In this document: piece by piece, positions 57,602-64,000 of the stretch
Numbering within the stretch: the first letter of the stretch is position 1
How the letters are laid out: each line of letters begins with the position of its first letter
The notes under the pieces: model-generated
Told to the model about the DNA's origin: nothing
The model's input: only the letters and a program-made list of their open reading frames with translations
Databases searched by the model: none
Source: Paraburkholderia phenoliruptrix
GTDB lineage: Bacteria; Pseudomonadota; Gammaproteobacteria; Burkholderiales; Burkholderiaceae
Direction: 5' to 3'
Length of the DNA stretch: 64,000 nt
Assembly: GCF_902859825.1 (NCBI RefSeq)
Contig: NZ_CADIKB010000012.1
Location: 62,001-126,000 of the forward strand
Program-made: the position numbers and the translations under genes

Positions 57602-58548
57602 CGACCGCCGCTGCGTGCCTGAAGAAACCGCGTGAGAATCGCGTTCGAATACGCCGCCGCGATCTCCGTCAAAAACGAAACGAACGAAGCCGGCGCGTGG
57701 TCGTCGGCGGTATCGGAGATGGTACGCACCACCGCGCACGGCACGCCGTACTCGTGACAGACCTGGGCGATCGCCGCGCCTTCCATCTCGACGGCGAGCG
57801 CATCGGGCAAGGCTTCGCGCAGCGCCTCTACGCCCGCCGAGCTCGCCACGAACTGATCGCCGCTGATGATCAGCCCGCAATGCACCTGCGGCTCGCGCGT
57901 GCCGAACCGTGCCGCCGAGGCCGCGCCCTCTTCCGCGACGAACCGCTCGCACGCTTGGGCAAGTTGCGCGGCGAGCGCCGCGTCCGCTGCAAAACGCGAC
58001 ATGCCGAGCAACGGCACTTCGAAGCGCGGAAAGAGCGGCGACGCGTCGAGATCGTGTTGCAAGAGCGCATTCGCCACGACGATGTCGCCGACCCGGACCT
58101 GCTTGCCGACACCGCCCGCGACACCGGTGAACACCACCGCTTCGACGTCGAAGGCATGAATCAGCGCGCTGACCGTGGCCGCCGCCGCGACCTTGCCCAC
58201 GCGCGCGAGCGTGACGACGCACGGCGCGCCGTGCACGGTGCCGACGTGATAATCGCGCCGGCCATGCGTGACGGTGCGCACGCCGGACTCCGCGCGCATT
58301 GCTTCGATCAGGTCGCCGAGCTCCTGCGGCAAGGCCGCGAGAATGCCGAACGGTCTCTCGGGAACGCTCGCGGCGCTGCCTTGCGCGGCGTGCTCCTCGC
58401 TTCCGATGCCGGCCGCACCCGCGTTGCCCGCCGTGGTGGGCCCGACCGCGGCCGCCGCGCTTGCCACTGAATTTGCCGCCGAATTTGCCACTGAACTCGC
58501 CGCGGCATTTGCCACCCCACCTGCCGCCGAATCTGCATTCGCGCTCAT
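57598..58548 (-). CDS. mtnN: 5'-Methylthioadenosine/S-adenosylhomocysteine nucleosidase with Ala-rich N-terminal extension
   Basis: A 316-residue protein. The catalytic domain runs from about residue 67 and carries the three expected sites: FGILAALPQELGDLIE (acid residue), EMEGAAIAQVC and ISDTADDH. It cleaves MTA and SAH to adenine and the thioribose product. The first ~65 residues are an Ala/Ser/Asn-rich low-complexity extension (GVANAAASSVANSAANSVAS) coded by imperfect 12-bp repeats. The start at 58548 overlaps the uvrD stop (ATGA), so translation is coupled to uvrD. Confidence 0.88.
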   Translation of the reverse strand: MSANADSAAGGVANAAASSVANSAANSVASAAAAVGPTTAGNAGAAGIGSEEHAAQGSAASVPERPFGILAALPQELGDLIEAMRAESGVRTVTHGRRDYHVGTVHGAPCVVTLARVGKVAAAATVSALIHAFDVEAVVFTGVAGGVGKQVRVGDIVVANALLQHDLDASPLFPRFEVPLLGMSRFAADAALAAQLAQACERFVAEEGAASAARFGTREPQVHCGLIISGDQFVASSAGVEALREALPDALAVEMEGAAIAQVCHEYGVPCAVVRTISDTADDHAPASFVSFLTEIAAAYSNAILTRFLQARSGGR

Positions 58549-60908
58549 TCGACCGCCTGCAATTTCGCGACCGCGAGCGCGAGCCATTTCTCGCCGTGGC
58601 GCTTGAATTTGACCTGCGCCTTGGCATCGGTGCCGCCGCCTTCGAGCGCAGTGATCGTGCCCTCGCCGAACTTGGTGTGGAACACCTGCTGGCCGACGCG
58701 GAAACCGGTTTCCGCCGCGCGCTGCTCGTTGGCGAAAGCCGGCAACGGCGCCGCCGGCGCCGAAGCCCCGCCGCCGTAGCCCTGCTGACGGTCGGGCCGC
58801 GCGAACCAGTCGCGCCCGTAGCCCGCGTTATCCGAGCGGCCGCCCCAGCGCGCGCCCGCCTCGACCTTCGGCGTGAGCCACTTGAGCGTTTCCTGCGGCA
58901 ATTCGTCGAAGAAACGCGAGCGGATGTTGTAGCGCGTCTGGCCGTGCAGCATCCGGCTTTGCGCGAACGACAGGTACAGCCGTTCCTTCGCGCGCGTAAT
59001 GGCCACATACATGAGACGGCGCTCTTCCTCGAGCCCGTCCGACTCCATCGCGCTGTTCTCGTGCGGGAAGAGCCCCTCTTCGAGGCCCGTGATGAACACA
59101 GCCGTGAATTCCAGACCCTTGGCCGCGTGCACCGTCATCAGCTGGACGGCTTCCTGGCCGGCTTGCGCCTGGTTGTCGCCCGCTTCGAGCGACGCGTGCG
59201 ACAGGAAGCCGGCGAGCGGCGTCATGGTGTCCGGGTTTTGCGCCGGGTCCGCGATGCCGGGCGCGTCCAGCACGACGGTGTTGGGGTCGTCGGTGGCGAC
59301 GGCCAGTTCCGGCGCGGCGGTCGCACCGGGGCGCAGCGGAATGGAGCGCGCGGGCGTGTCCATGCCGTAGCCCTCTTCGCTGACGAACGCCGCCGCTGCA
59401 TTGACCAGTTCCTGCAAGTTCTCCAGCCGGTCCTGGCCTTCGCGCTCGTTCTGATAAAAATCGGCGAGGCCGCTTGCGCGCACCACGTATTCGACGGTTT
59501 CCGGCAGGCTCATCTGCTGCGTTTCCGCGCGCATCTTGCCGATCAGGTTGGCAAACGCCGACAGGCTCGACCCCGCTTTCCCGGCGACGTACGGAATCGC
59601 CGCGGCCATCGAGCAGTTGTAGAGCCGCGCGGCGTCGGCAAGCTGCTCAATGGAGCGCGCGCCGATGCCCCGCGTCGGAAAATTGACGACGCGCGCGAAC
59701 GCCGTGTCGTCGTTCGGATTGTCGATCAGGCGCAGATAGGCGAGCGCGTGCTTCACTTCCTGACGCTCGAAAAAGCGCAAACCGCCATACACGCGGTACG
59801 CAATGCCCGCATTCACGAGCGTGTGCTCGATGGTGCGCGACTGCGCGTTGCTGCGATAGAGCACCGCGATTTCGCTGCGCGAGGTGCCGGTACTGATGAG
59901 CGCCTTGATTTCCTCGACGATCCAGCCGGCTTCCTGCGTGTCCGTGGCGGATTCGTAGACGCGCACCGGCTCGCCGTGGCCTGCGTCCGTGCGCAGATTC
60001 TTGCCGAGACGCCGCGAATTGTTCGCGATCAGCTGGTTGGCGGCGTCGAGAATATGGCCGTGCGAGCGGTAATTCTGTTCGAGCTTGATCAGATGCCGGA
60101 CATTGAACTCGTGCTCGAAGTCGCGCATGTTGCCGACATTCGCGCCGCGGAACGCGTAAATGGACTGGTCGTCGTCGCCGACCGCGAAAATCGCGTTCGT
60201 CTGACCCGCGAGCAGCTTCAGCCACGCGTATTGCAGCTTGTTGGTGTCCTGAAACTCGTCGACGAGAATGTGCCTGAAGCGCGCCTGATAGTGCGCGCGC
60301 AACGGCGGATTGTGCGCGAGCAGTTCATAGCAGCGCAGCAGCAGCTCGGGGAAATCGACGACGCCTTCGCGCTGGCACTGCTGGTCGTAGGCTTCGTAGA
60401 GTTCGACGAATTTGCGGTTGAAATTGTCGGTGGCGTCGACGTCTTTCGGCCGCAGGCCCTGTTCCTTCGCGTTGTTGATGAAGTACTGGAGGTTTTTGGG
60501 CGGGTACTTTTCGTCGTCGATGTTCAGGCCCTTCATCAGACGCTTGATCGCGGAAAGTTGATCCGCGGTGTCGAGAATCTGGAACGTGGCGGGCAGACCG
60601 GCGTCGCGATGATGCGCGCGCAGCATGCGGTTGCACAGACCGTGGAAGGTGCCGATCCACATGCCGCGCGTGTCGATGGGCAACAGCGCCGAAAGGCGCG
60701 ACATCATTTCGCGCGCGGCCTTGTTGGTGAAGGTCACGGCCAGAATGGTGGCAGGCGACGCAAGGCCATGCTGGATGAGCCACGCGATGCGCGTGATGAG
60801 TACGCGGGTTTTGCCGCTGCCCGCGCCGGCGAGAATCAGCGCGGGCTCGTTGGGGAGCGTGACGGCGGCGTGTTGTTCGGGGTTGAGATTGGCTAGCAGG
60901 TCGGGCAT
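58545..60908 (-). CDS. uvrD: DNA helicase II, UvrD/PcrA type
   Basis: A 787-residue superfamily 1 helicase used in nucleotide-excision and mismatch repair. Motif I AGAGSGKT is at 27-34, motif II region VDEFQDTN and [14 protein letters not shown] follow, and the later motifs include [17 protein letters not shown] and YVAITRA. The C-terminal part has the Tudor-like RNA-polymerase-binding segment ([22 protein letters not shown]). It overlaps mtnN by 4 bp and is divergent from valS. Confidence 0.95.
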   Translation of the reverse strand: MPDLLANLNPEQHAAVTLPNEPALILAGAGSGKTRVLITRIAWLIQHGLASPATILAVTFTNKAAREMMSRLSALLPIDTRGMWIGTFHGLCNRMLRAHHRDAGLPATFQILDTADQLSAIKRLMKGLNIDDEKYPPKNLQYFINNAKEQGLRPKDVDATDNFNRKFVELYEAYDQQCQREGVVDFPELLLRCYELLAHNPPLRAHYQARFRHILVDEFQDTNKLQYAWLKLLAGQTNAIFAVGDDDQSIYAFRGANVGNMRDFEHEFNVRHLIKLEQNYRSHGHILDAANQLIANNSRRLGKNLRTDAGHGEPVRVYESATDTQEAGWIVEEIKALISTGTSRSEIAVLYRSNAQSRTIEHTLVNAGIAYRVYGGLRFFERQEVKHALAYLRLIDNPNDDTAFARVVNFPTRGIGARSIEQLADAARLYNCSMAAAIPYVAGKAGSSLSAFANLIGKMRAETQQMSLPETVEYVVRASGLADFYQNEREGQDRLENLQELVNAAAAFVSEEGYGMDTPARSIPLRPGATAAPELAVATDDPNTVVLDAPGIADPAQNPDTMTPLAGFLSHASLEAGDNQAQAGQEAVQLMTVHAAKGLEFTAVFITGLEEGLFPHENSAMESDGLEEERRLMYVAITRAKERLYLSFAQSRMLHGQTRYNIRSRFFDELPQETLKWLTPKVEAGARWGGRSDNAGYGRDWFARPDRQQGYGGGASAPAAPLPAFANEQRAAETGFRVGQQVFHTKFGEGTITALEGGGTDAKAQVKFKRHGEKWLALAVAKLQAVE

Positions 60909-61034
60909 TTTTTCGGAGGGACGGCGGGGTGTTCGTCATTATATGCCCCGGCGGGGATGCAGTTTTTTTGCCTGCCCGCGCCCCCGGCGCCCCGTATAAT
61001 CGAACATTCTCCGCATTTACCAGCCGATCGACAC

Positions 61035-63935
61035 ATGAGCGAGACCCCGAGCGACACCCAGCGCGATACCTCTTCCACTCTTGCCAAGAGCTTCGAGCCG
61101 CACACCATTGAAGCTCACTGGGGCCCCGAATGGGAAAAGCGCGCCTACGCGGCGCCCGTTTTCGACGGCAGCAAAAAGGATTTCTCGATCCAGTTGCCGC
61201 CGCCGAACGTCACGGGCACGCTGCACATGGGCCACGCGTTCAATCAGACCATCATGGACGGCCTCGCCCGCTATCACCGCATGCTCGGCGAAAACACGCT
61301 GTGGGTGCCGGGCACGGACCACGCGGGCATCGCCACGCAGATCGTCGTCGAACGGCAGCTGGACGCCAAGGGCGTGTCGCGTCACGATCTCGGCCGCGAG
61401 AAGTTCGTCGAACGCGTCTGGGAATGGAAGCAGGAATCCGGCTCGACCATCACCAATCAGGTGCGGCGTCTCGGCGCCTCCATCGACTGGTCGCGCGAAT
61501 ACTTCACGATGGACGACAAGATGTCGGCCGCCGTGCGCGACGTGTTCGTGCGCCTCTATGAGCAGGGCCTCATCTATCGCGGCAAGCGCCTCGTCAACTG
61601 GGACCCGGTGCTGCTCACCGCGGTATCCGACCTCGAAGTCGTCAGCGAGGAGGAAAATGGCCACCTGTGGCATATCCAGTACCCGCTCACCGACGGCTCC
61701 GGCCACCTGACCGTGGCCACCACGCGCCCCGAAACCATGCTCGGCGACACGGCCGTGATGGTCCATCCGGAAGACGAGCGCTACGCGCACCTGATCGGCA
61801 AGACCGTCACGCTGCCGCTGTCCCACCGCGAAGTGCCGATCATCGCCGACGATTACGTGGACCGCGAATTCGGCACGGGCGTCGTCAAGGTCACGCCCGC
61901 GCACGACTTCAACGACTACCAAGTCGGCCTGCGCCACAAGCTGCCGCAAATCGAAATTCTCACGCTCGACGCGAAGATCAACGCGAACGCGCCGGAAAAA
62001 TACCGCGGCCTCGACCGTTTCGAAGCCCGCAAGCAGGTGGTCGCCGATCTCGAAGCGCTCGGCGCGCTCGAATCGGTCAAGCCGCACAAGCTGATGGTGC
62101 CGCGCGGCGACCGCACCGGCGTCGTGATCGAGCCGATGCTCACCGACCAATGGTTCGTCGCGATGAGCAAGCCGGCGCCGGATGCGACCTTCGGCACGTT
62201 CAATCCGGGCAAATCGATTGCCGAAACCGCGCTCGACGTGGTTCGCAGCGGCGAGATCAAATTCGTGCCGGAAAACTGGACCACCACGTACTACCAGTGG
62301 CTCGAAAACATTCAGGACTGGTGCATCTCGCGCCAGTTGTGGTGGGGCCATCAGATTCCCGCGTGGTATGGCGAAAACGGCGAAATTTTCGTCGCGAAGA
62401 CCGAGGAAGGCGCGCGCGAAAAAGCGGCCGAAGCCGGCTACACCGGCCCGCTCAAGCGCGACGAAGACGTGCTCGACACGTGGTTCTCGTCGGCGCTCGT
62501 GCCGTTTTCCTCGCTCGGCTGGCCGAACGAAACGCAGGAACTGAAGCACTTTTTGCCGTCGTCGGTGCTGGTCACGGGCTTCGACATCATCTTCTTCTGG
62601 GTCGCGCGCATGGTCATGATGACCACGCACTTCACCGGCAAGGTGCCGTTTCACACGGTGTACGTGCACGGTCTCGTGCGCGACGCCGAAGGCCAGAAAA
62701 TGTCGAAGAGCAAGGGCAATACGCTCGACCCTATCGATATCGTCGACGGCATCGGGCTCGACGCGCTCGTCGCCAAACGCACCACCGGCCTCATGAATCC
62801 GAAGCAGGCGGCGTCGATTGAAAAGAAAACCCGCAAGGAGTTTCCGGACGGCATTCCGGCCTTCGGCACGGACGCGCTGCGCTTCACGATGGCGTCCATG
62901 GCGACGCTCGGGCGCAACGTCAACTTCGATCTGGCGCGCTGCGAGGGTTACCGCAACTTCTGCAACAAGCTGTGGAACGCCACCCGCTTCGTGCTGATGA
63001 ACTGCGAAGGCCACGACTGCGGCTTCGGTCAACCGGCACAGTGCGGCGAATGCGGGCCGGACGGCCATCTGCATTTCTCGTCGGCGGACCGCTGGATCGT
63101 GTCCCTCCTGCAGCGGGTGGAAGCCGAGGTCGCCAAGGGCTTTGCCGACTATCGCTTCGACAATGTGGCCAACGCCCTATACAAGTTCGTGTGGGACGAA
63201 TACTGTGACTGGTATCTCGAACTCGCGAAGGTGCAGATCCAGACGGGTCAGCCGAACCAGCAGCGCGCGACGCGGCGCACCCTGTTGCGCGTGCTCGAGA
63301 CGGTGTTGCGCCTCGCGCATCCGGTGATTCCGTTCATTACCGAGGCGCTGTGGCAGAAAGTTGCACCGTTGGCCGGGCGTTATCCCGCGGACAAAGCCGA
63401 GGGCGAAGCGTCCATCATGGTGCAGCCGTACCCCGTTGCCGACCTGTCGAAGATCGACGAAGAAGCAGAGCAATGGGCGGCCGACCTGAAGGCCATGATC
63501 GATGCGTGCCGGAACCTGCGCGGCGAAATGAATCTGTCGCCGGCGGTGAAGGTGCCGTTGCTCGCCACCGGCAACGCGGAGCGTCTCGCGACTTTTGCTC
63601 CGTACGCCCAGGCATTGGCCCGTCTGTCGGAAGTGCAGATCATCGGCGACGAAGCAACGCTCGACGCGCAGGCGGATGGCGCGCCAATTGCTATCGTAGG
63701 AAGTGACAAGCTCGTGCTGAAGGTGGAGATCGACGTCGCGCTGGAGCGCGAGCGTTTGTCGAAGGAAATTGCGCGGTTGAGCACGGAAATCGTCAAGTGC
63801 AATGGCAAACTGCAGAACGAGAGTTTCGTCGCCAAGGCACCGCCCGCAGTCGTCGAGCAGGAGCAGAAACGGCTGGCGGATTTCGAAGCGACTGTCGGCA
63901 AGCTGAAAGCGCAACTCGCGCGCTTGCCGGCCTGA
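61035..63935 (+). CDS. valS: Valine-tRNA ligase
   Basis: A 966-residue class I synthetase. The HIGH-type motif HMGH is at 64-67 within [18 protein letters not shown], and KMSKS is at about 555-559. The editing (CP1) domain, anticodon-binding domain and a C-terminal coiled coil (about 900-966: [20 protein letters not shown]) are all present. It charges tRNA-Val, a copy of which is also in this window. The start at 61035 gives MSETPSD; open frame upstream is not conserved-looking. Confidence 0.97.
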   Translation: MSETPSDTQRDTSSTLAKSFEPHTIEAHWGPEWEKRAYAAPVFDGSKKDFSIQLPPPNVTGTLHMGHAFNQTIMDGLARYHRMLGENTLWVPGTDHAGIATQIVVERQLDAKGVSRHDLGREKFVERVWEWKQESGSTITNQVRRLGASIDWSREYFTMDDKMSAAVRDVFVRLYEQGLIYRGKRLVNWDPVLLTAVSDLEVVSEEENGHLWHIQYPLTDGSGHLTVATTRPETMLGDTAVMVHPEDERYAHLIGKTVTLPLSHREVPIIADDYVDREFGTGVVKVTPAHDFNDYQVGLRHKLPQIEILTLDAKINANAPEKYRGLDRFEARKQVVADLEALGALESVKPHKLMVPRGDRTGVVIEPMLTDQWFVAMSKPAPDATFGTFNPGKSIAETALDVVRSGEIKFVPENWTTTYYQWLENIQDWCISRQLWWGHQIPAWYGENGEIFVAKTEEGAREKAAEAGYTGPLKRDEDVLDTWFSSALVPFSSLGWPNETQELKHFLPSSVLVTGFDIIFFWVARMVMMTTHFTGKVPFHTVYVHGLVRDAEGQKMSKSKGNTLDPIDIVDGIGLDALVAKRTTGLMNPKQAASIEKKTRKEFPDGIPAFGTDALRFTMASMATLGRNVNFDLARCEGYRNFCNKLWNATRFVLMNCEGHDCGFGQPAQCGECGPDGHLHFSSADRWIVSLLQRVEAEVAKGFADYRFDNVANALYKFVWDEYCDWYLELAKVQIQTGQPNQQRATRRTLLRVLETVLRLAHPVIPFITEALWQKVAPLAGRYPADKAEGEASIMVQPYPVADLSKIDEEAEQWAADLKAMIDACRNLRGEMNLSPAVKVPLLATGNAERLATFAPYAQALARLSEVQIIGDEATLDAQADGAPIAIVGSDKLVLKVEIDVALERERLSKEIARLSTEIVKCNGKLQNESFVAKAPPAVVEQEQKRLADFEATVGKLKAQLARLPA

Positions 63936-63947
63936 TCGACGCTCCAT

Positions 63948-63966
63948 GCCCGCCCGCGCGGCGGGC
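63948..63966 (+). other. Stem-loop after valS
   Basis: GCCCGCC (63948-63954) pairs with GGCGGGC (63960-63966) over 5 bases, 13 bp past the stop. No T-run follows, so termination is doubtful. The last 34 bases hold an AGAGGA that may serve a gene starting beyond the window. Confidence 0.4.
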
Positions 63967-64000
63967 GCGGACTGATAGCTAAACCAGAGGACTCAGGGTA

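Noticed and set aside
57598..60908. Anti-phage system made of nucleosidase and helicase
   Set aside because: Both proteins have the full length and motifs of the housekeeping enzymes, and no other defence gene is near.

Overview
The window is high-GC bacterial chromosome of a beta-proteobacterium in the Burkholderiaceae, most likely Paraburkholderia. The support is gene order and content: an aerobic benzoyl-CoA (box) cluster, the thrS-infC-rpmI-rplT-pheS-pheT-ihfA-MerR block, aroC beside a fused MFS/acyltransferase, scoAB beside a PAS-LuxR regulator, and an AaeXAB-like efflux operon with its own outer-membrane channel. Coding density is high. I see no prophage, transposase, integrase or CRISPR array. 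The species call is inference, since no rRNA lies in the window.

Layout. 1-2.8 kb: end of a box operon (boxD tail, benzoate-CoA ligase, hydrolase). 2.9-5.5 kb: small lipoprotein and Tat-exported phospholipase C. 5.6-7.5 kb: chemoreceptor with an amino-acid-type dCache domain. 7.5-8.2 kb: two small unknown genes. 8.4-14.0 kb: LysR regulator divergent from pimF/pimC/pimD-like genes for (di)carboxylic acyl-CoA beta-oxidation. 14.2-22.8 kb (minus strand): tRNA-Pro, MerR, ihfA, pheT, pheS, rplT, rpmI, infC, thrS, tRNA-Val. 22.9-26.6 kb (minus): relA, ridA-like, hydrolase. 26.9-32.1 kb: scoB/scoA with divergent PAS-LuxR, thioesterase, SDR, ETF-quinone oxidoreductase. 32.2-37.5 kb (minus): TPR/glycosyltransferase-like, aroC, MFS-PlsC fusion, CBS protein. 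37.7-45.7 kb: sulfhydrylase plus hydrolase, Mpo1-like, YihY, wrbA, DUF2069, FAD oxidase, phosphoesterase and a 52-residue membrane protein. 46-51.9 kb: LysR regulator and divergent tripartite efflux operon. 52-55.4 kb: second chemoreceptor and a fosmidomycin-resistance-type MFS pump. 55.7-64 kb: prpE, methylthioadenosine nucleosidase, uvrD, valS.

Themes. Many genes serve acyl-CoA and aromatic acid metabolism: benzoyl-CoA, dicarboxylate, ketone-body and propionate activation, with ETF-QO passing acyl-CoA dehydrogenase electrons to quinone. A second block is core translation. Sequence details worth attention are an AUC start codon for infC, matching FliA-type promoters in front of both chemoreceptor genes, a dense array of TGTCA half-sites between the LysR gene and pimF, consensus promoters for both tRNAs, several short tandem repeats in intergenic DNA, and low-complexity extensions on several otherwise ordinary enzymes.
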